Positions 1 through 11,258 of a stretch of DNA of 64,000 bases are shown piece after piece. Below the pieces are notes generated by a model. It ran no database searches. It saw only the letters and a program-made list of their open reading frames with translations, and was not told where the DNA came from. A program made the position numbers and the translations under genes. Source of the DNA: Spongilla lacustris. Lineage: Eukaryota > Porifera > Demospongiae > Spongillida > Spongillidae. Numbering within the stretch: position 1 is the stretch's first letter; the number at the start of each line of letters is the position of its first letter. The stretch lies in assembly GCA_949361645.1 (NCBI GenBank), contig OX442419.1, forward strand, positions 8,958,976 to 9,022,975, written 5' to 3'.

Positions 1-166
1 GTCATAGAGGATGCAGTTGTACTCTGAACTTTTTATCTGTTATGTATCTTGTTTACCTACATGTACTGACATAAATTTGTAATGTGAATAATGATTATGA
101 TTTCATTGGTTGAAGTTTGTTAATTATGCATGTATTTGTGTACTTGTGTTTGTGTGTATTTTATAG

Positions 167-266
167 CCACCTCTGTAGACGAAAGCACAATTTTGAGCCT
201 AGTGCACTTGCAAAATACATTGCTGACATGCACAAGGGAGACACCTCCAAAAGATGCATCATGTAA
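167..266 (+). CDS. candidate terminal exon, unassigned (weak UCHL5-like resemblance)
   Basis: An AG acceptor at 165-166 opens a frame that runs to TAA at 264-266. The peptide begins HLCRRKHNFEPSALAKY and ends SKRCIM. The RRKHN block resembles the C-terminal helical domain of UCH37/UCHL5-type ubiquitin hydrolases, but the remainder does not clearly match. It does not look like isoleucyl-tRNA synthetase, whose exons start right after the adjacent gap, so it may be the tail of a neighbouring gene or a chance frame. A second frame here is also open for about 35 codons, so the call is weak. Confidence 0.22.
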
Positions 267-283
267 TGAATGAAGTGGTTACT

Positions 284-483
284 NNNNNNNNNNNNNNNNN
301 NNNNNNNNNNNNNNNNNNNNNNNNNNNNNNNNNNNNNNNNNNNNNNNNNNNNNNNNNNNNNNNNNNNNNNNNNNNNNNNNNNNNNNNNNNNNNNNNNNNN
401 NNNNNNNNNNNNNNNNNNNNNNNNNNNNNNNNNNNNNNNNNNNNNNNNNNNNNNNNNNNNNNNNNNNNNNNNNNNNNNNNNNN
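284..483. other. assembly gap (200 N)
   Basis: Exactly 200 N, a typical scaffold-gap placeholder; the true size is unknown. The synthetase N-terminal half (catalytic HIGH motif and most of the editing domain) must lie in this gap or upstream. Confidence 0.97.
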
Positions 484-3400
484 ACAAAAGGGTTCCGGAC
501 TTTGTGAAGGAAAAGCGGTTTCACAACTGGCTGAAGGATGCGTGTGATTGGGCAATATCCAGGAATCGCTACTGGGGCACTCCCATCCCCCTGTGGGTGT
601 CTGAGGACTTCTCTGAGGTGGTGTGTGTTGGCTCCATTGATGAGCTGGCCCAGCTGTCTGGTGTGAAGGTGACAGATCTTCACCGTGATAGGTACACTGC
701 TTCCTCTCCATCCCATGTGTCATTTAACCCCTGGTACTCTCACCTCGTAGTATCGACCACATCACCATCCCTAGTGTTAGGGGTGGGGCACCGCTCAAGC
801 GTGTGACAGAGGTGTTTGACTGCTGGTTTGAGAGTGGCAGGTAGGACAATGTGGTCTCATCCTTGCTTCCCTCACTACATGCCTCCTCCCCGTACCTATA
901 GCATGCCTTATGGTCAGGTTCACTATCCATTCGAGAACAAGAAGGTGTTTGAGCAAACGTTTCCAGCAGACTTCATTGCAGAGGGTATTGACCAGACCAG
1001 GGGATGGTAAGGTATATGTGTGTACTGTGGGTGTGTTTGTGGGTGTGTGTGTGGGGGGGGGGCCAAACAGATTTAAAAGTAAATTTAAAGGTCCCTGCAT
1101 GGTCCTCGCTGGTGGGTGTGGCCCTGCACTGTCCTCGCTGGTGGGTGTATCTGTTGACCAAAATTCTGTTTGCTCTTTCACATTGGTCACATGCTGGCCT
1201 GGTCGGAGTTAGGTTCTACACTCTCCTGGTTGTCTCCACAATTCTCTTCAACAAGCCTCCTTACAAGAACCTCATCATCAATGGACTGGTGCTTGCTGGG
1301 TAAGTGGAGGTTTAGGAAGCAGGGATGGGGAAGAGGTGTGGCAGAATGGGGAAAGATTGAACAAAGGGGGAGGAGTTTGGAAGGAGGGGTTTAAGAGGGG
1401 GACCATTACCACTTACTAGAGTAACCTGTATGTTGTAGTCCTACAAGATCACACTTACTCCCTAGCATGGTTAGTTGTTTTGAGAATCTCTACAACCGTT
1501 AACCCGTCGTTCCCCTAATTCTCCACAACCTCAGATATCTATATCTTGTACAGTAATCCTAACTCCCTCGCATGGGTGGTGGTGATGTTTGCATATATCT
1601 GAGCAGTGATGTTTAGCACTGGGTTATGAAATGAGAATGATTTCGACTTTGTCTCGGCTCTGATGAGCTGCTGAGCTCAGAACAAGGGTTATTGGTGGTC
1701 TTTATGCATACTAGACTTAGGAATATTCTACGGCTGTTCATCTACCTGTAGTTCTGCTACTATAGAAGTAATCTTATTTGTCTACACTTCCACTAGGCAA
1801 GGAACACTTGATTAGCATTATTTCATGAAGGCCTTGTTTTACTGAGTGTGGGGTACTTTATTGGAACAATTATGTCATATTGTTGTTTAAGTTGGTGGGG
1901 GCAAAAAAGGGGGAGGGGAAAGGATTGGGAAACGTGTTGTTGACCTACATGTATTCCCACCTGTCCCTCCAAACTGCAGAGATGGTACAAAGATGAGCAA
2001 ACGTCTCAAGAACTACACTGACCCTGTTGTCATAGTGAACCAGTTTGGTGCAGATGCTGTTCGCCTGTACCTTATCGACTCGCCTGTTGTGCGTGGGGAC
2101 AACCTGTGCTTCAAGGACGAGGGAGTAAGAGATGTCATCAAAGATGTCTTCCTACCATGGCTGAATGCTTACAAGTTCCTGATCCAGAATGTGCAGCGTT
2201 TGGAGAGGGTATGGTGGGACTGGGATGAGGGTGGGATGGTGGGGAGGGTGTGACTGGACAGTGGGGAGGGTGTGACTAGACAGAGGGGAGGGTGTGACTG
2301 GACAGAGGGGAGGATGTGACTGGACAGTGGGGAGGGTGTGACTGGACAGTGGGGAGGGTGTGACTGGACAGTGGGGAGGGTGTGACTGGACCGTGGGAAG
2401 GGTGTGACTGGACAGTGGGGAGGGTGGGACTGGACAGTGGGGAGTAGCAGAGTGCAGAGGTGGTGATGTGGGCATGTCTGAGCTGTGATGTTTAGCACTG
2501 GGTTATGAAATGAGAATGATTTCGACTTTGTCTCAGCTCTGATGAGCTGCTGAGCTCAGACCAAGGGTTATTGGTGGGTGTCCTTTGTTTTCGAATGTTA
2601 GTCTTCTCTGGATGACATGTGTCTGTTGGTGCCATGCATGTTCTCCCCAAGGGCTGGGGGGGTGGCCAAAGGGGCATACTTTATAACATTGCCTGCCTCC
2701 TTCAGGAAGATAAGGTGGTGTTCAAGGCTGATGAAGACTTTGTTCCAACCAATGTGATGGATCGCTGGATTATGTCATTCACTCAGAGCCTGATCACATT
2801 CGTGCAGAAGGAGATGGAGGGTATGTGTAGGGATGAGCAGGGGAGAGTGGAGTGTGTAGGGATGAGCAGGGGAGTGTGGAGTGTGTAGGGATGAGCAGGG
2901 GAGGGTGGAGTGTGTAGAGATGAGCAGGGGAGATTGAGGTGTGTACATGTAGGGAGAAATGTGGCTGTTGGGAGATGGGTGATGATGCAACTGCCAGATA
3001 GCCACCATTACCATACTGGGATGAACATTTCCTACCACTCCTTATAGCTTATCGCCTGTACACTGTTGTACCCAAGCTGATCCGGTTCATTGACCAGCTG
3101 ACTAACTGGTACGTCAGGTTCAACAGGAAGCGAATCAAGGTACTGCTTATTGTCCTGTGGCTGCTGGGATGATGGTCTTGCCATGTAGGGAGAGCTGGGC
3201 CACTCGGAGTGCCTCCAGGCGCTGCAGACCCTCTTTGCTGTCATCTACTCCATGACGAGGATGATGGCTCCCTTCACTCCATTCCTCACTGAACACATGT
3301 ACCAGAACCTGCGCCACTTGTTGCCATGGACACTGTCAGAGGACAATGCCAGCATTCATTACATAATGCTTCCTAAGCCAAGGTGAGGTGTGGATACCTC

Positions 3401-6400
3401 ACATCCTGTTGTTGAGGCTACTTAAGTGACGGTATTCATTTGAACACCTTCTTTGGTTGTGATGCACGAGTCTAAATGTATATCTAATTTACACAAAACT
3501 CTGAACATTGTTGGGCATTGAAAAGAAGGTCTTCTAATCTGGTGTATTGGTGGATTGATTTTGGCAGTACTTACGTTAATCATATGTCTTTTGAATGTGA
3601 TAATTGCACTCAAATGTTCCAGATCAAACTTGATTGATCCCAAGATTGAACAGGCCGTGGCTCGTATGCAGACAGCGATTGAGCTAGGTCGCCTCATTAG
3701 GGATCAGAAGGTCATTCCAATAAAGGTGAGCTGGTCCACAGGGTCTGCTGTGTCCTGTTACCCCCCTCCTCCCCAGTACCCTCTGCCTGAGGTGGTGGTG
3801 GTCCAAAGAGACGTGTCTAGTCATGGTGACTTTGTCACCTTAAAGAATTACATCCTGGAGGTAAAAGAATAAGGTTTGTAGAATGTATCATTAGATGTTC
3901 TAATTATCACACGTTACCCTTGGGGATCGAACGTTACCCTTGGGGAACGAATGTTCCCCAAGGGGGTAACACACATTTGCTGGCCTCTAACTCTCACTAG
4001 ATATAATGGCTATGCACAAATCAAATCCTTCACTACATCTATGTGGCATTATCTGTTCTCAACATCTGCCTGTACTTAGTCGCCAATAGATTATCTTGCC
4101 CTGATTATTTGCAAATTTGCATCCATTCAGTTATGTTCTGTGGACGCAAATTCCATTTGTTTTTGCACATGCATCACGCATCCTACCAGCTTTAAAATAA
4201 TAATTTGAATTTTAGCTACACAGAAGGTGATAATGTTGCCTATAATTTCGTGGACTACAAAGTGTGGGTGGGTTTGGGGTGCAAAAGCAACTAACTAATG
4301 TAATCAGCTACACCTAAGGTGTGGAGATGTCTGTAAGGTGGGGACCGTGTTGTACATGCATGATGGTAGGAAAGTGTTTATCAGAAAGTTCTTTGTGCTA
4401 AATCATATGGTTTGGGGGGGAGTTGTTTGCTTCGTGAATAATTTTCAACCTTACTTGCTGGCACATGTATGTGATAACTTCATTGGTCAGTAGGAATTGA
4501 ACGTGAGGGAGCTGACCATTGCCGCTGATGAGAAGAAGTATGGAGTGAAGCTCACGGGCCAGGCTGACAGTGATAGACTGGGGAAGAGGCTGAAGGGAGA
4601 CTTTAAGAAAGTGGCTCAAGCTGTTGGGGCCATGACTGGACAGCAGCTGGAGGAATTGGTGACGGCCGGGCAAGTCACGGTGGAGGGCCACACCCTTACC
4701 GTGGAAGACATCAAGGTAACCATGGAGATGGAAAGGGGAGGGGAAAGGTTGAATTTTTGGTATGTAATTGGACTTGTCACCAGAGCTGTGATGTTTAGCA
4801 CTGGGTTATGAAATGAGAATGATTTCGACTTTGTCTCAGCTCTGATGAGCTGCTGAGCTCAGACCTAGTAACAGTTAAATAAAGCATCTTTTTATGTTGG
4901 TTAATTCATCTAGAGCTCTGTGCCAACACCATTAACCCCTTATGCCTTCCCCCCTCCCATCCCTTGCAGATCAAGTATGCAGTGGACCCGGCCATGTCTG
5001 ATCAGTACGCAGCATATGCTGACGGCTCCCTCATGGTGCTGTTGAACATTGTGCAGGACAAGGAGATGGTGGATGAGGGTGTGGCAAGGGAGGTCATCAA
5101 CAGAATACAGCGAATGAGAAAGAAGGTATGACCTCCAGTGATGTCATCAATAAACTTGTGTGCTTCCATCAGAGTTATTTAGCCGTACATTTCAATGCTA
5201 ACGTAAACATCACCTTTTTTTGTTTTTTTGCCTTGCCCTGTGGAATTAAAGAATATACCATAAGCCTTAATGTCTTATGTCCTGGGTGTGTGGAGCAAGT
5301 TTGTACATCATTGGGGGGGGGGGCACAATTTTTTCTAGTGGCGTTCGACTGTTCAGCAACTCGTTACAAGCGTGTCGTGGTACCTGGGACATCTGCATGG
5401 CTCTGCAGGTACGGGTTGCAGTGAAATCCTAATGGGGAAAGATGTTAGGCTGTCAAAATTTTAGCCCAAACAGATAGGGACGGACATACACAGCGTGGCA
5501 AAATGGTAATACTAAAACAGCGAACACAAAAAAAAAAAAAAAAACTTTGTCTTGTGTGCAACAATGTAGAAATGTGTGCTGCAACCCAGGACACCAGACG
5601 TAAAAGTTTTGGTGGATAATGTCACAAGTTATCAAAGCTGATGAAATCAGCATAATAGTGACTCCATACTTAGCAGCCCACTTGCATTATAAAGGGAGTA
5701 TAGACATGTCCTATGCATACGGTGTTTAATGAGATGTGCATGTGATGTTAGGTTGAAACAAAATCATTTCGTGTTTGTTGTTGCTCCTAGGTTTCATTTC
5801 TCTGTGGTTATTTTTTAAAAATAATATGCTGCTTGAAACATAAGTGTGTTGTCCCTAGGCCGGGCTGAAGCCACAAGACGCTGTAACAGTGGTGTACAGT
5901 GCACGACCAGATGGGACTGGGGCTGAGGGGCCTATTGCTACTGCTGCCTCGCTGGAGGCGGTGATCAGGAGACACCAGCAGTACATTGAGAGTACCACCA
6001 AGGGACCTGTTGTGGCCTTGACCCCGTCATGTGACCTGTCCAAAGCCATCATCACAGAGGAACAGAAGGTACACCACTACCCTGGTCCCTCATCCCTTGA
6101 ATGTTTTTAAAAACAGTTACTTGTTGCCTTTTTGGCCACACTTAGCTAAGGGGTGTGGCTTGTGTGCCATGCATGATGATGGATATATGTGAAAAAACGT
6201 CTCCCTGTTGCTGTGTTACTTGGGACACTCTTTTACAACGTAGCAAAATGGTTTTTCAATTCTTTTCTCCACCCATCAGATCAAAGGCCTGGAGGGAGTG
6301 GTCCTTTGCCTGTGGATCGTCTCTTCAGGCTCACAGCCCACCTCTGCCCCTAAGTGTCGCTTCCTCAACCTGCAGTTGGTACCTGGTTCTAAATTGAGCA

Positions 6401-7142
6401 CACCTGGATTTCAGGCCACAGTGCTTCTGGAGAACCCTGTGGGGGAGAAGACCTTAACATTCGACCACCTGCTGCACGAGGTAGGGGAGGAGAGATGGTG
6501 TAACCATGGGAGGGAGGGGGAGCGATTGTTGGAATGATTTCTTTCTGTTTATGTTCCACTTTCAGACAAACCTACTTCTGAAGCTATATGTGCCGAGGTG
6601 TTTGTTCTTGTATCGCTCTGTCCAGAAGGGTGGGATTGTGCGAGTTACAGTGGCCACGCCCCTTCATGAATGCTCTGGAGAAACCATCTATGTTTCTGAA
6701 AAGGTTTGTGGTGATCATAGTAGTTCTATGGTAGGTACTGTAAAGAAATGAGTTCGTAATTTGTTGATTTGGATATATGGCTGACTGTGCAACCTAGGGT
6801 GCATGTATTCCCTCACCTAGGGTGCATATGTTCCCTCACCTACATATGTTCCCTCACCTAGGGTGTATGTGTTCAGTTTACACATTGGTCATGTGTATTT
6901 ATTTACATTTCAAACCACCTGTTTAATTCTGTTGTGGCAAAAGTTTACTGATATTGATTTTGCCACAGGAGCTTGAAGAAGGTGTGGTCTTGCCTCCATC
7001 ATCGTCACCATATCCATACTGCCAGTTCAAGAACCATTCAGCAGGGCAGAAGGAGTGGACTATCCTCACTGAGAATCCAAAAGGAGCAAAGATTGTCTCT
7101 GATGATGAATATGATGGATTTATCAAGAAACTGTTTGTGTGA
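484..7142 (+). CDS. IARS1: isoleucyl-tRNA synthetase, cytosolic (3' part, 16 exons)
   Basis: Charges tRNA-Ile with isoleucine in the cytosol; class I synthetase. Exons with GT-AG borders: 484-690, 751-840, 902-1006, 1213-1299, 1980-2208, 2706-2820, 3048-3139, 3189-3382, 3623-3725, 3777-3860, 4494-4715, 4970-5125, 5859-6068, 6280-6480, 6566-6703, 6969-7142. The first visible exon holds [20 protein letters not shown], typical of the end of the editing/start of the catalytic fold. Exon 4 has the FYTLL block and exon 5 the ATP-binding KMSKR loop (KMSKS class) near 1992. The later exons give the anticodon-binding helices ([23 protein letters not shown]) and the extended eukaryotic C-terminal region with two repeats of the LENPxGxK type. 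Stop TGA at 7140-7142. The N-terminus with HIGH is missing because of the gap. All splice phases join without a frameshift, so the gene looks intact. Sequence collinear with animal IARS1; the assignment is firm. Confidence 0.95.
1600..1679 (+). ncRNA. snoRNA-like element, copy 1 (IARS1 intron)
   Basis: First of three near-identical ~80-nt blocks in IARS1 introns. It has a terminal stem TGAGC/GCTCA, a box C-like GTGATGT just inside the 5' stem, and a CTGA box D just before the 3' stem. An inner hairpin CGGCTC-TGAT-GAGCTG keeps pairing through a G-U pair where the other copies have CAGCTC. About 30 nt of flanking sequence on each side also resembles copy 2, so the copies arose by duplication of a longer intron segment. 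The target RNA was not identified. Confidence 0.5.
2237..2443. repeat. minisatellite, ~22-bp unit
   Basis: About nine tandem copies of a G-rich unit of the form gtggggagggtgtgactggaca, starting within 30 bases of the 5' splice site at 2209 in an IARS1 intron. Confidence 0.9.
2479..2558 (+). ncRNA. snoRNA-like element, copy 2 (IARS1 intron)
   Basis: Best formed of the three copies: a perfect 6-bp terminal stem TGAGCT/AGCTCA, GTGATGT (box C-like) at 2485-2491 and CTGA (box D) at 2550-2553. It has an inner hairpin CAGCTC-TGAT-GAGCTG and a second small stem GAAAT/ATTTC. It lies in sense orientation, about 146 bases before the next 3' splice site. Box C/D snoRNAs of animals are usually processed from such introns; the class assignment is inference from these boxes. 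Confidence 0.52.
2829..2942. repeat. minisatellite, ~29-bp unit
   Basis: Four imperfect copies of a unit of the form gggatgagcaggggagagtg plus gagtgtgta, directly after the IARS1 donor site at 2821. Confidence 0.85.
3911..3970. repeat. intronic direct and inverted 20-bp repeat
   Basis: Two direct copies of acgttacccttggggatcga (the second ends aacga) are followed at once by an inverted copy, so GTTACCCTTGGGGAAC can pair with GTTCCCCAAGGGGGTAAC around a 4-base loop. Within an IARS1 intron. Confidence 0.85.
4783..4860 (+). ncRNA. snoRNA-like element, copy 3 (IARS1 intron)
   Basis: Third copy, with terminal stem GAGCT/AGCTC, GTGATGT box C-like and CTGA box D. It is identical to copy 2 from the C box through the D box, while the surrounding intron is unrelated. 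It lies 109 bases upstream of the acceptor at 4968-4969. Copies 2 and 3 are in different introns, separated by several coding exons. Confidence 0.52.
6795..6872. repeat. short tandem repeat, ~27-bp unit, 3 copies
   Basis: Repeated cctagggtgcatgt-ttccctca units in the last IARS1 intron; the middle unit is shortened. Confidence 0.75.
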
Positions 7143-8739
7143 TGTACATAGAGAGTACTGTGAACAGATTACGTAATTATGCCATATTTTGAACTTACTC
7201 GATTCATTTTTCATCTCTTGTTTCTGGAACTATAATATTAGCAAAACGTTACCGCATCAATGCAATACAGATTATTGTTATCAATGACACAAATTTGACA
7301 CAGCATCGTCTTGGTAACCATGCATGCCCTGGCATTTTTAGAAATTTTTCAAGTGTACCAGTTGTTAGGGATCGACTATATATCCGGTATGTTTGATGTT
7401 TAGTTTACACCATAGATCTATGTTTACACGTAACAACAGTACGGTGTGCCCGACCGTTTATACGGAAAAGTATCATTATACGTGAGGACCCTTTGTTTAC
7501 TGTGTGAGGGACTAGATCCCTCACACATTCACTTACAGTAAACAGTGGGTGTCCGAAAAAAAGTTCCTTTTCACAGTACACCCCTCTCCTCGAAATGTAC
7601 AGCTCATATCAGGGTCTATTCACAGCAAATACACACTGACACGGTCCCTCTAATAGTCCCTGTCATAGTACACACAGGATCCAACTCCCAGCAAAAGTAG
7701 ACATTAATATTCATGATCCCACTGGACATCCAGATGCCTGAGACCCTGGGACTCTTTTGTGTTCACTGTCAGAGATACCCTAGCTGCCTGTGTTCATCCT
7801 TAGATGCATGGGCTTTTGTGTGGGAGAAACCTGCACCTTTATGGGCGTGGTCAGATCAGGTGAGCAAACACAATTAAACGTTATTGTGTACTGGGACAGA
7901 CATTGCCCTACGAAAAATTCTTGGCATGACATGCCATGACATGTTCCAAATTCATGCGTGATATGTTTTTGCAAGCGTTCCATTTTTTCTAGAGCACTGT
8001 TGAACATGCTTAATATGTCATTCTTCTAACTTGTACAGGTTGAAGAGTTTCTAAAACGCGTTCCCCCGAGAAGTTATAAAGCGGCACGCCCCTTAGCATA
8101 TTAGCGCGCATGCCTCGTCGGGGAACCTGTACAAGTTAGAAGTGTGATATGCCTGCAATGTAATGATATGAGCATGTTCAACAGTGCTCTAGAAAAAATG
8201 GAACACTTGCAAAAACATATCACGCATGAATTTGGAACATGTCATGGCATGTCATGCCAAATTTTTTTCGTAGGGTGTTTGAAATATCCATGCCAATAGA
8301 CGCCTCCCACACACTTAGCAACTTCCAGCTTCTTGGGCCTGCGGTGAGTCATGTGACTGTGATGGGCGTGGTCAGATCAGCTGGTGCGTGGGTTGTATGA
8401 ATGCAGCCGGAAAGTTTGTCATGACTATGAGATGGTTGCCTAAGTTCAGGATGTGTTTGCTGTGGGACATATGCCCGAATTGATATGACATGGTCCACCC
8501 TCACATATAATATGCTTACACACATGCATGTTACACCCTCACATAGTACAGTAGAATCCACGTTCCCTCCTACACAACCATAATGCATACAATGCTACCC
8601 TACACAGCAGCCATGGTTGTACCTTGAACACTAGATAGTTTGAAACACCTTAGTTCATGGACCCATCATCCCAGCGGGTTATAATAGCTATACAGGTCTT
8701 AGAGTCTTGTCGATGGATATTATTTTTAAGATAGAAGCA
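7143..8739. other. intergenic region downstream of IARS1
   Basis: No gene recognised. It holds the foldback element at 7906-8275. A 19-bp direct repeat, ATGGGCGTGGTCAGATCAG, lies at 7841-7859 and again at 8362-8380, bracketing that element. The rest shows no coding signature. Confidence 0.6.
7906..8275. mobile_element. foldback/MITE-like element, ~370 bp
   Basis: Long imperfect inverted repeat. The left arm (about 7906-8041) runs from CCCTACGAAAAATTCTTGGC to TTCTAACTTGTACAGGTT. The right arm (about 8109-8275) is its reverse complement and ends TTTTTTCGTAGGG. The short middle is GC-rich and contains no ORF. No clear target-site duplication was seen. Confidence 0.75.
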
Positions 8740-10556
8740 GGACCAAGTGATGCACTATCCAGAGCTTAAGGTATCTTGCAAGCCAACAGTGACACGTCTG
8801 GTCTTCACATCAATGTCAATTGTTTAGTCCCCAAGAACTCTCCATGTTCCCTTCTGACATTCCACGCTCAGCCTGTCCTCACTTTGAATTGCTAGGTGCC
8901 CCCATTGGGAGTGCTGAGTATTGTGCTCAATACACTGAGTCCAAAAGAAAAGGTGGTTTTCTCTTATTGTCGCTCCTACCCCAACTGAGCAACCCTCAAG
9001 TTGCTGTCACCATTCTGAGGTCATGTGCTGGTTTCTGCAAGTTGGCCCACCTAGCACGGTCAACACCTCCTTCACCAATGTCAGAGGCAGTGTTTAGTCA
9101 ATTTGACAATGATGTTCTTCATTGCTTTGAATTATCTGCAGCAATTGAACTAACACTTCCAGCAGCTAAGCAGGCCACACTTAACCTGAGCCATGGTGGC
9201 CTTGGTCTGCATTCACTTCATCGCCATGCTCCTGCTACATACATCTCATCTCTAACCATGTCAGTGCCTTCAGACGTTTGCTCTGCAACTTCAAAGGATC
9301 ACCTTCTTGCTGCAGTGAGTGCTTACAATGCCATGGTCAGTCAGCCAGATGCCATCTCAGTTGAAAGTGTACTTGATGTTCCACCTCGCCAGCACTCACT
9401 GTCCTCTTGCATTGAAGAAGCTGACTTCAATTTGCTCTTTTCAGATGCCAGCACTGTGACAAAGGCTAGATTGCATGCTATTTCAGCACCCCAAGCTCAT
9501 GCGTGGCTTAAAGTGCAGCCTTCACCAAATTTAGGTCTTGCGTTGATGCCTGATGAAGCACAGGTCATTCTAAAATGGTGGCTTGGCCTTCCTTTGACAC
9601 CTGATGGCACCCCATGCCCGCTTTGTCATCACAACATGGATGCTTGGGGACATCACATGCTTACCTGCCGTTCTGGAGGTGATATGATAACTAGACACAA
9701 CCTGCTCAGAGGGGCGGATACAGGAATTTTTAAAGGGGGTGGCACGGTTAATAAAAGTTATAAGAAAGTGGGCGTGGATCCCCAGAAGGGGGTGGGTGCG
9801 GGAGGGGGATATGCCCCCTCCCGCGCGAAGCGCGGAAGCTTTTGATACTATCCAAGTATTAAAGCATTAAAACTATGCTAGTTTTAGTGCTTTGTACAAT
9901 TAAAAATTGCACTACAAGAAAAGTATTTGCACCGTGCGGTTAGATGAGCAAATAGTTTCGGGCCTAAAATTGTTGCGAAAAATGCTGCCATGTGCGTCGG
10001 ACCTATCGCACATATAGCCACAATGCTTTATTTGAGTCATAAATAGCAAAATAGGGATATGAAATATTCATTTCGAGTCACTTTCCTTGCGATACATGTA
10101 TAAGGCACCGGCATTGGTTTCCGCAGCAAAAAAATGTAAGAAAATCAGTCTGTATCAATATGTGTCAGATCACTTGTAAAGTCAAGGCTCGATTTGTGGT
10201 CTTTCTTTCTTTTTGCATTTTTGCTGTGTTCCTCTCCCACAATAAACAGCATCTGACACAATATATTCCGTTCTATGGGTACTACAGGCAGAGATAATAT
10301 ATCATCTTTGCTACAGGTAACAACTGTTCGATGTTAACGCAGGACCTACATGCATATGTGGCAGGCATCAATCAACCAATCACAAACCACATATGCGCTA
10401 CAAACGCTGTACATGGCCGATCAGATCGCTCCGCTATCAGTGTACGCTTGAAAAACACTCAGATTATTGAAGAACGAGTAACGTGCCACGTCATGTGAAT
10501 ATTGAATGCGGGGGGGGGGGGGGGGGGGGGGGGGCACGAGCCCCCGGTGCGCACCC

Positions 10557-10588
<32 letters not shown>

Positions 10589-11258
10589 TAGATCTACCCC
10601 TGCACATGTATCAACGCTGTAGCTAACCGCGGCACTGTTTCTTGCGGTTATAATCACACGCGGTACGCAAAATACACTCATGAATATTTAATGAGTCGTC
10701 CGGAAGGGGGGGGCACGTGCCCCTGGTGCCCCCCCCCCCCCCCCCCCTTGGATCCGCCACTGGCTCAGAGACTGCATTGCCGACTTCTGCAACAAGGCAT
10801 GCCTTTCCCCACAAATTGAGAAAGGAAGTGGCATTCTTCCTAAGGATCAATCTAGACCAGCAGACATCCTAGTGCCAAACTGGTCCCTCTCCCGCCCAGC
10901 TGCATTTGACATAAAGGTGATCAATCCGCTAAATTTGCAATTTTTACAAGAAGCGGCTCAAACCTGTGGTCATGCAGCTGAGATGGGAGAGGAATCCAAG
11001 CACTCTGCAAATGACGAGGCATGTGCCCTTAGAGGATGGTCATGCATCCCTATGGTTGTGGAAGTGTTTGGGGGTTGGGGCAATGAAGCTATTGATGTGC
11101 TGACTAAACTGTCTAAAAAGATGGCCACCCAGCTATGTCGACCTCTTATTGAGGTTACATCAACCATCTACAGTCGCCTTAGCCTCATCCTTATGAGGCA
11201 GAATGCCAGGGCAATTTTGGCCAGATGTGTCTCACCAACTACATCTTGTGACTTTTAG
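8740..11258 (+). pseudogene. non-LTR retrotransposon RT C-terminal fragment, split by an insertion
   Basis: Coding sequence runs from about 8793 to 9711 and resumes at 10771 to the TAG stop at 11256-11258, with the frame conserved across the break. The first part begins in the RT thumb region (FELLGAPIG, LRSCAGFCKLAHLARSTPP), then GGLGLHSL, and a CPLCHHN...WGHHMLTC zinc-knuckle-like block. The second part holds the conserved RPADILVPNW and AAFDIKV blocks of the C-terminal nuclease-like region and ends near QNARAILARC. These blocks match a retroelement family common in sponges, cnidarians and molluscs. The catalytic palm is absent: upstream of 8793 the frame breaks, as in a 5'-truncated copy. 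No AUG start is evident. Interrupted by the element at 9712-10762, so this copy is dead. Confidence 0.85.
9712..10762. mobile_element. nonautonomous hAT-like element inserted in the RT copy
   Basis: Flanked by the 8-bp direct repeat GCTCAGAG (9704-9711 and 10763-10770). Ends: GGGCGGATACAGGAATTTT on the left and TTGGATCCGCCACTG on the right, inverted relative to each other. Removing the insert plus one GCTCAGAG restores the RT frame. Two similar right-end segments, each a G run, GCAC, a C run and then a GATC-containing terminus, lie at about 10480-10612 and 10680-10762. This suggests a nested or duplicated terminus. No transposase is encoded. Confidence 0.85.

Noticed and set aside
1660..1690. 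CTGATGAG in the intronic repeats as a hammerhead ribozyme core
   Set aside because: The second conserved core GAAAC is missing after the following stem in all three copies, and the cleavage-site stem cannot be formed.
2237..2942. Minisatellites as CRISPR-like arrays
   Set aside because: Units are contiguous without unique spacers, and the context is an animal intron.
10421..10850. Open frames rich in Gly/Pro across G/C homopolymers (also 15333, 32481, 33096, 40902, 43023, 43186)
   Set aside because: They consist of translated poly-G or poly-C tracts of transposon ends, with no domain.
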